Below are positions 11,961 to 23,119 of a stretch of DNA of 64,000 nucleotides, one piece after another. The DNA is from Schistosoma haematobium (taxonomy: Eukaryota > Platyhelminthes > Trematoda > Strigeidida > Schistosomatidae). The notes under the pieces are model-generated. The model saw only the letters and a program-made list of their open reading frames with translations. It made no database searches and was not told where the DNA came from. How positions within the stretch are numbered: position 1 is the stretch's first letter; every line of letters begins with the position of its first letter. Both the position numbers and the translations under genes were made by a program. The stretch spans positions 76,267,864-76,331,863 of the forward strand of contig NC_067196.1 in NCBI RefSeq assembly GCF_000699445.3. Reading direction: 5' to 3'.

Positions 11961-13397
11961 CTAGTTACGACTTCGTACTACGGACTAAAGCAAGTCATTA
12001 TTAAGTGTCACTGTCAAACTAAAAGATATCTAAAAAAGCTTTGAATAATGGTATTAATCAATCAAAACAACAATGGTCGCAATCTTACTATCAAACACTA
12101 TAATGTCATCTTTTTTAGATAGTCGTATTGTATGACAAAATCAGCAATATTGTCCCATCTATCATTTTCATCTCCATTCAAGAAAAATCAATTTCATGAC
12201 ATCAACTAGCTGACCAGTCAAAACCAATGAAAATTGAACATCTGTTTCTTCCCAAAGAGTTACTAGTAAACGCACGATTATTAGTTGGTTGTATAAATTG
12301 TGAAATCCTGACCACTCTAATGACAGGTTTTGCATTAGAGATTGGATTTCATGTGAGAGAGCTATGTGCATTTCATTGATAAAGACGTGATGGATGAAGT
12401 TTACTTCATTTGTCTTTTATCTCTTTCTTGTCTGTCGGGATTACGTGACGAAAATTGTTTGTAGTTGGATGCATTTTAACAAATTACCTAACTAAATGAT
12501 TTTCTCAATTCACTACGAACCTTTTATGTCTGTCACCTTTCCATCTTATTTTAGCTCTCTACAAGAATTTAGAAAATGAATAGAAATAAGACAGTTTGGT
12601 GTATTTATTGTAACTAGAAATTCGTATATTCCCATCAGTGTGAAAAACAAAACAGAATAGAACAGTTATTAGGACCAAGTGATGGTATTTGTAACTGAGT
12701 AGTGGAATAATAACATACCAGACTAACTCAATACATATATCTCTGGAAGCTTAATTTCTCAGACAAAATTATTTTTACCGACGTTTGGCTGTTGAATTCA
12801 TTCATTCAACAAAGATACAGAATTACTTCATACAAAAGAATCCAAAGTGAATTATCTTGGAGAAGTTGAGATTTTGAAAATTATGGCTTACTATAATTTG
12901 GATGAAACTGTTTTCATTAAACAGTGAAATGTCAGTAGAAAAAACTTAGTTTTCTTTCGTTTTTCATTCACTGGAAAATACAACATTTTTAATAGCAATA
13001 AATATCATTTGCCAAATACCTAAGTTTTTCAAATCATTAAATATGTACTTGGAAATTGAATAACCATACTGAAGCTTATATTTATCAGACAAATATTTAG
13101 AGACAATTAATTTAGACTTAATTGGCATTTTTTTCTTTTTATTCAAACCTTTCATAAATTCACTCAATCTGTACAACTATCGTTATTGACTTGCAAATGT
13201 TGTTTAAACCAAGATGTTAACTTTTGTGTATAGATACATGTGTCATACTGATCATATTTCAATAATACACTTGTTACTCACCTCACTCAATATTCACTCT
13301 CGGTTAATACACCATGTCTTTAAGACAAATCTGTCCATGTACATTATAGTTGCTCCTGACCACGCTTGATTGATCTTCGTCTCCACTACAATGTCAT

Positions 13398-13400
<3 letters not shown>
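11961..13400. other. AT-rich DNA with a diverged dispersed repeat
   Basis: Mostly featureless. About 12755-13060 resembles 21725-22010: shared words include ATTATTTTTAC, a CACT(G/C)GGAAAATA run and TTCAAATCATTAAAT-like ends. The divergence is considerable. No gene is recognised. Confidence 0.4.

Positions 13401-13469
<69 letters not shown>
13401..13469. repeat. (AT)n tail of the minus-strand TA-tailed repeat
   Basis: About 34 AT units abut the inverted copy of the 195-bp repeat. Confidence 0.95.
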
Positions 13470-13471
<2 letters not shown>

Positions 13472-13664
13472 CGATGTTTCTGTCAAATCCTCTCAATTAG
13501 TCAATGACCTTTCATTGTTTCACTGTTCTAAATAATTACGCAATGAATATCGGTTAATGTTGAATACATGATTCAATTAATCTATGATAAACCAGTGGCT
13601 AAACAAAATAAACACTTTGTTTAGTTTTAACTCAATATACGCTATTTGGATTTTAAATTGTAAT
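13470..13664 (-). repeat. TA-tailed dispersed repeat, minus copy
   Basis: Reverse complement of 6388-6582 with the same 195-bp length and only a few differences by eye. Its (AT)n run is at the equivalent end, so the TA tract behaves as part of the repeat. Confidence 0.75.
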
Positions 13665-13939
13665 TAATTTATAAACAATGGCATTTCTAATGATAGGTTT
13701 TTCTTTACTAAGTGATTATATTGAATGTTGACCATGTTTGTGGAGAGTGAAATGTGTAAGGTCAGTCTGTATGAAATTTGATGTATTCTTGAAATCACAA
13801 GTGAATTAGTTTTCAATGATATTACCACATACATGTTTCCAATGGACAAATGAAAGAATGAATGAAGTGTTGTCTTGAGAGATATCCCAAAGCAAAGGAT
13901 TTTGACTAGTTTATCAGTTTCTTAAAATAAAATCCCTGT

Positions 13940-14088
13940 GTGAAAATTCTTTATTTATTTGGACACATCAATATCGGTACCGGGGGGCACCAAATACATA
14001 TGCGCCACACAATAACGGTGAGGTCATTAGCAGTTATCTTTGATATGTGTGAGGGCTATAATACTGTCCGTGTGCCCGAATTGAAGCA
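13940..14088 (+). mobile_element. Orphan RTE 5' leader fragment
   Basis: Contains the words GGCACCAAATACA, ATGCGCCACACA and TTTGATATGTGTGAGGGCT in the same order as the minus-strand leader at 46480-46370, which there precedes an RTE endonuclease. RTE copy A is inserted directly after it. No coding sequence follows, so this is a truncated leader. Confidence 0.6.
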
Positions 14089-14380
14089 GGTACGATTTAC
14101 TTACTTACTTACTTACTTACGCCTGAAACTCCTCGTGAAGGAGCATAGGCCGCTCACCAGCATTCTCCATCCAACCCTATCCTGGGCAATCCTTTCCAGC
14201 TCCTTCCAGTTGTTATTCATTCTTTTAATATCTGCTTCTATTTCCCGACGTAATGTCCTATCCATTTCCATCATATTTTCCTAATTTCTTCAGCTGGAAG
14301 CTGATTTGCTCTCTCCCACAGAAGGCTGTTGCTGATGGTATCCGGCCAATGGATGTTGAGTATCTTGGATAGACAACCAT

Positions 14381-15433
14381 TTAAAAATCCTTGTACCTTC
14401 TTGATGGTGGTTGTTGTATTTCTCCAAGTTTCAGCTCCATACAGTAGAACTGACTGTTTTGACGTTCGTATTGAAGATTGTGACTTTGATATTGGTTGAC
14501 AGACAGTTGTTTTGAGTTCCAGATGTTCTTCAATTGTAGAAATGCGGCCCTTGCTTTGCCAATCCTTGCCTTTACGTCTGCATCTGAGGCTCCTTGTTCA
14601 TCGATGATGCTTCCCAGGTACGTGAAGGATTCTGCATCTTCCAGAGTTTCGCCATCAAGAGTGATTGGACTGCTGTTCTCCGTTTTGAATTTGAGGACCT
14701 TGGTTTTCTCCTTGTATATGTTGAGGTCTACTGATGCAGAGACTGCTACTACACTGGCTGTCTTCATCTGCATTTGTTCATGTGTATTCGATACGAGTGC
14801 TAGGTCATCTGCGATGTCCGAATCGTCTAATTGGTTCTGAGCTGTTCATCGTATTTCGTATTTTCCCTCAGATGTCGAGGTTTTCATAATCTAGTCAACT
14901 ATCAGAAGAAAGAGGAAGGGAGAGAGTAGACAGCCTTGTTTGACTTCGGTCCTTACTTGGAATGCATCTGTCTGCTGTCATCTATGCACGACTTTGCACT
15001 GTAGTCCGTCGTATGAGTTCCGGATAATGTTGACAATCTTCTCAGGAACTCCATAGTGTCGAAGTAGTTTCCATAACGTTCTCCTATCTACACTGTCAAA
15101 CGCCCTGTCATAATCAATGAAGTTGATGTATAGTGACGAGTTCCACTCAACTGATTGTTCGATGGTGATCCGTAGTGTCGCAATTTGGTCTGTGCACGAC
15201 CGATCCTTACGGAATCCAGCTTGTTGACCTCGAAGTTGGGCGTCTACTGTGTCTTTCATCCGATTCAGCAACACTTTTTTGAGGATCTTCCTTGGTACTG
15301 ACAGTAGTTTGATACCTCCGTAGTTCCCACATTTGCTCAGATTTCCTTTCTTTTGTATCTTGATGAGGTGTCTTTCTTTCCAGTTCGTCAGCACTTGTCG
15401 CTCCTCCCAAATCTTAAATAAAAGGTGAAGCAT
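14381..15433 (-). pseudogene. RTE reverse transcriptase of copy A
   Basis: The frame 15433-14978 shows RT fingers with LRGQQAGFRKDRSCTDQ, then FIDYDRAFDSV (motif A, with the catalytic Asp) and YGVPEKIV. After an interruption, the sequence around 14825-14780 encodes the catalytic box as IADD in place of the usual FADD. The frame 14773-14381 carries the C-terminal [20 protein letters not shown] thumb-like region. The protein would copy element RNA at a nicked target. Stops between the frames make it a pseudogene. Confidence 0.75.
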
Positions 15434-15945
15434 GTTTGTAGTTACTTCGGTGCTTCAGATGGTATATTGTCAGGTCCTGCTGCTTTCCTGCTCTTAATTT
15501 GTCTGATGGCCATCCTGATTTCTTCGGTCGTTGGTGGAGTGACATCTATAGAAAGGTCTGTGTGTGTTGTTTCGATGTCCGCTGGATTCAATGGAGCTGG
15601 TCTATTCAAGAGTTCCTCAAAGTATTCTACTCATCTGTTCCTCTGTTCTTGAATTCCAGTGATTGGCTTGCCTTCTTTGTCCTTGACCGGTCTCTCTGGT
15701 TTACTGTATTTCCTTGATAGTTTCTTCGTTGTATCGTAAAGCTGTTTCATATTTTCTTCTCTAGCAGCTTTTTCCGCCATCGTTGCTAGTTCTTCCACGT
15801 ACTTTTTCTTGTCGGTTCTAATGCTCTTCCTCACTTGCTTGTTTGCTTCTGTGTATTCAGCTTGTGCTTGGACTTTCTCTGCTCGTGTTGGGTTGTTATT
15901 AATTGCTTCCTTCTTGTTCTTCCTTTCTTTGATCTTGTCCAGAAT

Positions 15946-16876
15946 TTATATAGAGATCCACTCCTTATGATTGTGTTTCTTTAGACCGAGAACCTCTTGA
16001 CACGTTGAAGTTAGTGCTTCTTTAATACTTTTCCAGTTGTCCTCCATACTAGTTTCTTCTTCCTTCAGTAGATCTTGTAAGGCTTGGAACCTGTTGTTGA
16101 GAGCTATCTTGAATTCATTGAGTCTGTAAGTATCTCGAAGGAAGGCTGTATTGAACCTTTGTATTGCTGTTTGTCCAGTTGTCCAGTTTTTCTTTAGCTT
16201 CAGTTTTAAATTGGCCACAACTAGGTGGTCATCTGAAGCCATGTCAGCACCTCTCCTGGTTCTCACATCTTCAATTGTCCTTCGGGATTTTTTGTTGATG
16301 CAAATATGATCTATTTGGTTCTCTGTAATGTGGTCCGGTGAGATCCGTGTAGCCCTGTGTCTACGTTTGTTTGGAAATATTGTGCTCCCTATGACCAATT
16401 TGTTGAATGGACACAGATTTGCAAATCTTTCTCCATTTTCGTTTCTCTCACCCAGTCAATCCATGTCGTCCCATGATCTCTTCATATCCGGTGTTGTCTA
16501 TTCCAACTTTGGCATTTAGATCTCCCATCAGAATAGTTAGGTCCTTCCTTGGGCATTTCTCAATGATTGACTGCAGCCGCTCGTAGAACTGATCTTTAAT
16601 GTCGTCGTTGCTATCATTGGTGGGTGCATAACATTGGATAATATTCATTAAGATCCCCTCCTTCTTTGTTTTGAATGATGCTTTGATGATTCTGGATCCG
16701 TGAGATTCCCATCCTACAAATGCATTTCTTACTACTTTGGACAGCATTAGAGCGACTCCCTGAGTGTGTGGAGCATTTTCCTCTTCGTGACCGGAGCATA
16801 GCAGTATCTCTCCCGTATTTAGCTTTTTCTGTCCAGCTTGGGTCCAGTGGGTTTCGCTGATTCCCAGTACTGCCAA
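15946..16876 (-). pseudogene. RTE endonuclease (APE type) of copy A
   Basis: The first frame (16876-16448) has GISETHW, the metal-binding Glu motif, near its start, CYAPTNDS in the middle and MGDLNAKVG near its end. The next frame (16398-15946) continues with QIDHICI and an S-D-D-H motif (SDH type), then an alpha-helical linker rich in N, K and E. These are the expected catalytic motifs of apurinic-like endonucleases that nick the target for retrotransposition. A frameshift at about 16440 and a stop at about 15946 separate the pieces and would prevent a functional product. Confidence 0.75.
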
Positions 16877-17401
16877 ATTCTATCTCCTCATTTCCGTTGC
16901 TATTTAACTGGTCTTCCCGGTTTCCCACATTGTTCGGACGTTCCATGTACCTATAAAAATTTTTGCTCTGGTTGTTAGAAGGGGCATCGGCCTCGTGGCT
17001 TCCGAAGGAATTCGGCTTTCACCATGAAGCGTCATAATTCTTCTAAATGAAGACCTTCTAACTCCCAGGGCAGAGTTAAAATGTTTTGAATTATTTTTTC
17101 TGGTAAGCGTTTTTTTAGCGAGTTAGTTTTCTACGGGATGGGGACGCTAACCACATGCCCAACCCTCCTCCTTTACTCGGGCTTGGGACCGGCAGTAACT
17201 CTAGAAGAGCTACAGGCGGAGTTAGGTACGATTTAATTTAGCCTAAACCGTATTCCATACCACTGTCACTATTTATTATTCTTAGGCATGTCATTAGTAC
17301 AGTGTAATAAGTTTCTCGTAATCATAGAATTTTTCCTAACGGTGTTTATGAATACAGAAGATGATTTCAATTTGGTTACCGAAGAAATGACGGCTGAACC
17401 G

Positions 17402-18202
17402 TCATCGAAAATACAGGAAACGTATATAGAATGTGAATGACAGACATTTATTTATTGAATTTGCGACAAAATTCAGGATAAAAATTGAGATAAAGTTATG
17501 CGTGGTGTTGGAAGGGCCTTCTATAGGTCTCCTGGTTCCATCCCCACAATCGTTTGTTTCCAAGGGTTCTTCATCTCCCCATTCCCATATTTCCTCAACA
17601 GTCATCTCATTAAAAAGGAAAAAAGTTCGTTAGATTCTAGGTTAGTAATTTAAATGTGAACCAAGTCTATTATACCAAGTCTTAGTTCGACCGTGTCTTC
17701 CATTTCACCTCCGTAATCACTGAACATATTGGATAATAGAATCAGGGAATTGTAGTTGTGTGTCCTGACAAGAAAACGAATGAAATATAGCATTTCAGTG
17801 ATAAGCGATCCACGTTCTCCCTTCGCCATTTTGACTTGGAGCAAGATGATATATGTAATGCAGTCTGTTGCCATGAGAATATTCGTTTATGTTGTTATCT
17901 CTGTCATTGAATCCTTCCGAATAAATAGAAACATCATCTTCTCCATGACTTAACGTTGCTTCCAAATCCACAATCATTCTATGGTTGGTATTCAGTTGGA
18001 TTCCTTGTATTTCTTCATCTATAGAGGTGGAGGCTTCAGTATGAGGCTGAAGTGCTGAAGATAACTTCAACAGTGAGGTATCGTTCTGATACTTATGGAA
18101 ATTAGAATCACGAACTACGTAATGGCAGTATGTCATCCTTTCATATTTTTTTGATAGCGGTTGGAACGCTCGAAACAATATACCTAGTACTTTGTAAGTC
18201 AC
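17402..18202 (-). other. Cluster of three minus-strand open frames, function unknown
   Basis: Frames at 18202-17795 (135 codons), 17874-17650 and 17605-17402 lie close together. They have a more balanced residue composition than the surrounding AT-rich DNA, for example an acidic stretch beginning MTVEEIWEWGDEEP. A pyrimidine-rich tract ending in AG lies just before 17605. I tried to join them through the obvious GT donors and found no combination that keeps the frame open. They may be remnants of exons or chance frames. No domain is recognised. Confidence 0.2.
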
Positions 18203-19356
18203 CTAAGTTCGTAGTTTAGAGAAAGGGTGATCACTCGAGGAACATTTATGTTTTACATCACTGTTTAGAAAATAATAAGCAATGACTACCATTTTAAAAC
18301 TGATCATTTCATTGGACGATACGAGATGAAAGAATTTCTAGTAAAAAAGTATGATTAAAATAACTCTTTGTGTCATTTACGGTAGAGGGGTGAGATTACA
18401 GTTACTGATATACATTCTAAAAACAACGGATCGCATAATCGTAACAGAAAAATATAAAGTGATCACATAATTATTCAAGATTATTTTTAAGTTAAATCAA
18501 ATTAATATATGAGTATCAATAAAGTATGTAAAAAAATGGTTTAGAGCCGATATATTTAGGTAACTTTGATTATTTATTTCTAATTGCATTTTCTGTCTTG
18601 TTTAGCCTTTGACTTTCTCAACTAGCTGTCAGTCTATAGTTTCAACTTATCTGCTAATATCAAGTATGTTTCATCTGATGATATTCTTTTATTGCTGAAC
18701 ATTGTGGAAGCTATTATATATCTTCACAAATCAATTTACCTATGTCTATCCAATTTATATATTAGGCTCATTTGCTACTCATATGCAGTGAGAAATACCT
18801 TTGATTAAGTTAGAAAACATATCTTAAAATGATTGAGCTTACGAGAAATAAACAAAATCAAAAGATTTTTTTACAAAACACTAAAGAGTTATTTCCATCT
18901 TATTGTAGTTTTCAGACTACAATTTCTCCAAACAACTGACTGAAACAGTCTAAATGAATATTTGTCGAATTTAGATGAATAGTTTGACAAAAACTGACTA
19001 CCGAATTTATAGAAAATACTAAATGTAGGAATTATTTCTAAATAATCTCAGGAATTAGAATTTAAACAGTTCAGATTATTTCTCCTGAAAAAGTCTGAAT
19101 CCGTTTCTGTGATGAAATATTGGAATTCTTTTAATTTCAATCTCTGAGAATAATTTAACCAATTTTTTTACATTCGACTGAGTCAATCATTAGAAAAATT
19201 ATTTATTTCAATATTGATAACCTCAAAATCATCCAAATCTCTCCGTATGATAAACATAACGACTATTGGTATAGGGGTGGGGGCGAACGTCTAATAAATA
19301 TGATGCAAAATGCCGTGAGATTTTAAGGCCATTAATACTTGTTAAGTATCTGATAC

Positions 19357-19395
<39 letters not shown>

Positions 19396-20035
19396 GCCGC
19401 TACCATAACCAGTGTAATAATCCAATTGTCATACGTGTATATTCGTATTGATAATTGTTCTCGTGCGTAGTTTAAACAATCATTTTAGTTAAGTTATTAA
19501 TTACACTTTGTTTATCAAAACAATTCAGTGTTAATCAGTATCAAGGTTATTATGCATGTATCTATGCGTGTATGTATGTGTGTGCTGTCATTCTGTAACT
19601 ATGAGAGAAAATTCAACATAATCACTTGTAAAAAGGAACAAGAAAGATAAGTTCCATGTATAGTATCAAACTGGTAACAATCTCACATATATATTGTTTT
19701 GTAAAATAAGAAAACCCTTTAATATACTAACGATTATTAATAGTCATACAATCACAAGGCCCTTATTCAATTTGATTTTTCCGATTAAACATGTACGCAT
19801 GTATTTCGTTTGTGTTTTTTATTATTATTAAAAACCTAGTTATTCGTGAGAAAATATGACGAAGGCATGCAAAGCTTGGTGAGTAATTCACTTTATCTAT
19901 TTGCTGTTTGCAAAAACAGGTAAATGCACGAAAGAATTTTTCCTAATAATTTTAAACTATGACTGACGAAATGAAGAAATCGTTTAAGTTGTTATATCCT
20001 AGTGAATGTTAAATTATAGATAACTACTGCGAGCC

Positions 20036-20038
<3 letters not shown>
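18203..20038. other. AT-rich DNA, no recognisable gene
   Basis: Contains an (ATT)n run at 19359-19395 and a few GT-rich words near 19560-19590. No repeat family or coding frame is recognised. Confidence 0.5.
19359..19395. repeat. (ATT)n microsatellite
   Basis: About 12 trinucleotide units. Confidence 0.9.

Positions 20039-20110
<72 letters not shown>
20039..20110. repeat. (AT)n microsatellite at a CR1 fragment boundary
   Basis: About 36 AT units. The CR1-like homology to 59288 onwards begins immediately after it, so the repeat replaces the 3' end of that fragment. Confidence 0.95.
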
Positions 20111-20114
<4 letters not shown>

Positions 20115-20659
20115 ATATATTTAATTTGACCACTCGAACATTATACGGAAGCTTAGCTATCGCTGGAATCAGCTTAGTTGCAGTCGTTTGAACGTTTCCC
20201 ATCAACTCACTGTCTGTTTTTAGACAGGGGATAGCTGCTTGTATGTAATAGTCGAGTTTAGGACGAACGAATACTGCACACGAATTCGAAAAGTATTCAG
20301 CATCGAAATGGATAAAGGCCCTATGCACTGACCATAGGTTCTACAATTCTTGACGGTAATCGCACGGAAGTGTGTAGTAGTTTTTTAGGTCTTGGCTAAT
20401 GATGACTCCTCGGTCGTTGTGTGTCTGGACAACAAGTAGCTCAATGTTTTTCACTGTGTATGTATCTGTACCTTGATGACCAATTTACATCACAATGCAC
20501 TTGGAAGCATTTGTTGGACACTGTCAAATTCCAGACCATTCAGATAATTTCTTTGGTCATTTTGAAGTTGTAAACTATTACCTTTACATTTTATCGCTCT
20601 TCGTATGTTGAAATCGTCAGCATATAAGAAAACCCATGGTGATAAGAGACTAGAAAAGT
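20111..20659 (-). pseudogene. CR1/Jockey-like reverse transcriptase fragment (P1)
   Basis: Nearly identical, base for base, to 59290-59838. On the minus strand it encodes the region after the catalytic box: a VFVRPKLDYYIQAAIPCL stretch and an ATKLIPAIAKLPY run, the usual VRPxLEYxxQxxxP...RATK pattern of CR1-like elements. It lacks the 3' end (replaced by an AT run) and everything upstream of about 20659. Confidence 0.8.
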
Positions 20660-20783
20660 CATTCAATTGGTTTCTGTCCTAATGAATTTTCTGAAAACTT
20701 AGTCCCCAGCTTTTTCCAATCAACATTAAATTTCTCCAAGATTAAATATTAGCCACTCGATGACCAAGTGTTAAAACCATCAT

Positions 20784-21132
20784 CTAATGATGATGATTAT
20801 TGCTATTCTTCAAATGTTTTCTCCTCTCTTATTGATTTTTTTAATTTAGATAGTTTCATATAGAAAAACTAATATGACATATCTTGCCAAATTAAAATAT
20901 GAACTGAGAAATGTATATTACAGTTAAGTTGAATCTTAAAGAAAGATTGATTGACTGACAGAATTATTTTGGTTAATATGTTTTATTAAATAATTCATTA
21001 AAATATTGATTCAATAGTTGAGATCATGAGTCAATTAAAGCTAGACCACCATGGAAAACTTGGAAGCACTGGACGGCAGTTCCGTCCTACTGTGGAACTC
21101 CTCAGCAGTAAACATCCACGAACCCACCTCGC
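20784..21132 (+). repeat. Left arm of a 349-bp fold-back
   Basis: Pairs without gaps with 21362-21710. Several checked points (20784/21710, 21025/21469, 21074/21420) all sum to 42494. Roughly the first 225 bp are AT-rich non-SINE sequence and the inner 120 bp are SINE. By eye the arms differ at only a few percent of positions, mostly near the inner end. Confidence 0.9.
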
Positions 21133-21480
21133 GGGACTCGAACGCAGGAGCTGTTGGTCTCGCGCGCGAGCGCTTAGCCAACTAGACCACTGAGCCGGCC
21201 GGCATCCAACGGTGTTAATGTCTAACTTCAAGTAATCTACGAAATTGAGTGACATATCCACCATTGTCTTCAGTGAGTTACTATCTCACAACAGACCCAG
21301 TTGAACTCCACTAGTCACTGCTTCTCACTAGAACTCCAGGATATACACCGTGAAGCCAGTCACGAGGCGGGGTCGTGGATGCGCACTGCTGAGGAGTTCC
21401 ACAATAGGATGAAACCGCCGTCCAGTGCTTCCAAGTTTTCCATGATGGTCTAGCTTCAACTGACTCATGATCTCAACTAT
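21010..21480 (-). mobile_element. Hammerhead-bearing SINE lying across the fold-back
   Basis: On the minus strand, about 21200-21125 is a good tRNA-like unit: A-box TGGTCTAGTTGGCTAAG and B-box GCGTTCGAGTCCCGC separated by a CGCGCGCGAG stem. The 5'-to-3' order continues into a hammerhead-like segment at 21105-21074 with CTGAGGA but GGAA in place of GAAA. Beyond about 21362 the sequence turns around and repeats the hammerhead part on the plus strand. Confidence 0.75.
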
Positions 21481-21710
21481 TGAATCAATATTTTAATGAA
21501 TTATTTAATAAAACATATTAACCAAAATAATTTTGTCAGTCAATCAATCTTTCTTTAAGATTCAACTTAACTGTAATATACATTTCTCAGTTCATATTTT
21601 AATTTGGCAAGATATGTCATATTAGTTTTTCTATATGAAACTATCTAAATTAAAAAAATCAATAAGAGAGGAGAAAACATTTGAAGAATAGCAATAATCA
21701 TTATCATTAG
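21362..21710 (-). repeat. Right arm of the 349-bp fold-back
   Basis: Reverse complement of 20784-21132, separated from it by a 229-bp spacer (21133-21361) made of the tRNA-like SINE body. Confidence 0.9.
21380..21440 (+). ncRNA. Hammerhead ribozyme-like motif with complete core
   Basis: CTGAGGA (21389-21395) fits CUGANGA, GAAA is intact (21411-21414), and a GTC cleavage triplet follows at 21420-21422. Stem II (about 21396-21410) is weakened by a G.U pair, a U.G pair and one mismatch. Stem III is very short, as is known for schistosome hammerheads. This is the best preserved ribozyme core in the window, though its activity is uncertain. Confidence 0.55.
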
Positions 21711-21724
21711 AAATTTGTATTTTC

Positions 21725-22010
21725 CAATGAATGAAAACACAAAACAGAATAAAATTATTTTTACTGACATTTTTACTATATAATGCCAATGGTTTTGTTA
21801 AAGTGTTTGTAAAGCAGAATTTACAAAAATCTCAGTTTTTATACGCTATAAAGTAATTATATATCGTAATATACTAAATGGAGTAAATAGCGAAATGTTA
21901 GTGAAAAACTATTTTGTTTAGTTTTTTCCACTCATTGGAAAATATAAATTTTTAACAATAATGAATATAATTTACTCAATGATCTAATTTTATTAAATCA
22001 TTAAATCTGA
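21725..22010 (+). repeat. Diverged repeat related to 12755-13060
   Basis: Shares short runs in the same order, including a CACT(G/C)GGAAAATA-like word and an ending AAATCATTAAAT. The family is unknown. Confidence 0.35.
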
Positions 22011-22624
22011 ATTTGAACTTCGAACAGCTAGAGCAACACTAGTATTGGTGAGACTATAATTCATGGACGATTTTGAGACTCTGGATAGACATTGAGAATG
22101 TTCACCTTCTTACTGGAGCTTAATGAGGGTTATAAACCAGTGTGAGGAATTAGAATTATGATTTACGGTTGATGGTTATGGTTAGGAACTAGTTTTAGGG
22201 TTTTCACCACAAACTAATATAGTCTAAAAAGCTAGAACGCTATTTAGCTAAATGGATGAATGAATTTCACTCTATAATATAAGATCTGTTATCCTAAATC
22301 TGATTGGTGCATCCACGAATTACAGTCTCGCCGTTTAAACATGTTCACCACAAAAGATTAGTGCATAATTCTTCGTAAGCGCAGTTAAATAGTACACTCT
22401 ATAGCATTAAAAAAGCAATATGGCTAATTATTTCGTTGTTTTTCATTATTATTACTATTGTAAGAAGTAATTTCCTACAGAGTCAATTCTAGACTATTTT
22501 GTAGATTGTTGAACATAGAGTTTTATCTTAGCCAAAATCAGAACAAGTAAGTTATTTGACTTGATGTACTTAATCTGTTTCGAACAGTAAATAGAGGATA
22601 GGAAAAATGAGTCAACAAACCGAA

Positions 22625-22770
22625 TATTATCAGAATGAGGGTTTGTGGAAATTGTAGTAATTTAATAGCCATCCAGTGCTTCCAGTTTTCCAGGGTGATC
22701 TAGCCTAAATTGACTCGTGAATTCAACTACTAAATTACTACAGTTTCCGCAAACCCTCATTCTGATAATA
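22625..22770. repeat. 40-bp inverted repeat around a SINE fragment
   Basis: Arms 22625-22664 and 22731-22770 match at 38 of 40 positions. The 66-bp loop is SINE hammerhead-flank sequence with CCAGTGCTTCCAG. The arm sequence (CAGAATGAGGGTTTGTGG) also occurs at about 4160 next to SINE copy 1, so it belongs to the SINE unit. Confidence 0.85.
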
Positions 22771-23019
22771 ATCATCATGTGCTCACTAGTGACTGGCTTC
22801 AAGATGTGTTTTCTGGAGTTCTAGTGAGTACATGTGACCAGTGGAGTCCAACCATGTCTGTTGTGAGGTGGTTACTCACTGAGGACAATGGTGGACGATC
22901 GTGCAATATCATGGGTTGGTTGAAGTTAGACATTAATACCGTTGAATGCCGACTCGGTGATCTAGAGGTTAAGCGTTCTCGCGCGAGACCAAAGGTCCTA
23001 GATTCGTATAATAATAATA

Positions 23020-23020
<1 letters not shown>
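22771..23020 (+). mobile_element. SINE body, plus strand
   Basis: Contains the family's TCTGGAGTTCTAGTGAG and AGTGGAGTCCAACC stretches, then TAATACCGTTGAATGCCG. It continues into a tRNA-like part (TGATCTAGAGGTTAAGCG ... GTCCTAGATTCG) that is cut off by an ATT repeat at about 23008. Confidence 0.65.

Positions 23021-23055
<35 letters not shown>
23008..23055. repeat. (ATA/ATT)n microsatellite
   Basis: Interrupts the SINE directly after its B-box-like region. Confidence 0.9.
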
Positions 23056-23056
<1 letters not shown>

Positions 23057-23119
23057 TGCAAAGTGTGTTCAACAAACGAATGGGGGGTTTGTTGTGATTG
23101 CGATAATTTATTTTTAAAT

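Larger units (their letters stand above)
14100..17224 (-). mobile_element. Near full-length RTE-type non-LTR retrotransposon (A)
   Basis: The element is 3125 bp and is bounded by perfect 11-bp target duplications GGTACGATTTA (14089-14099 and 17225-17235). On the minus strand it begins with a leader containing GGAGGAGGGTTGGGCATG, then carries an APE-type endonuclease (16876-15946), a reverse transcriptase (15433-14381) and a 3' end of GTAA repeats, as is usual for RTE elements. Compared with copy B it lacks about 98 bp near 14256, apparently a deletion between two GTAATGT repeats. Frames are broken in several places, so it is an old but structurally complete insertion. It resembles the SR2/RTE group of schistosomes. 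Confidence 0.85.

Noticed and set aside
14496..14840. 114-codon plus frame, repeated at 41487-41831
   Set aside because: Antisense shadow of the RTE reverse transcriptase. It recurs only because the element recurs.
20014..20328. 104-codon minus frame ending in a Tyr-Ile repeat
   Set aside because: The first part is the decayed CR1 fragment and the rest is the AT microsatellite. It is not a separate gene.
21125..21200. tRNA gene on the minus strand
   Set aside because: Good A and B boxes but no pairing acceptor stem, and the same unit recurs next to hammerhead motifs in other copies. It is the tRNA-like head of a SINE.
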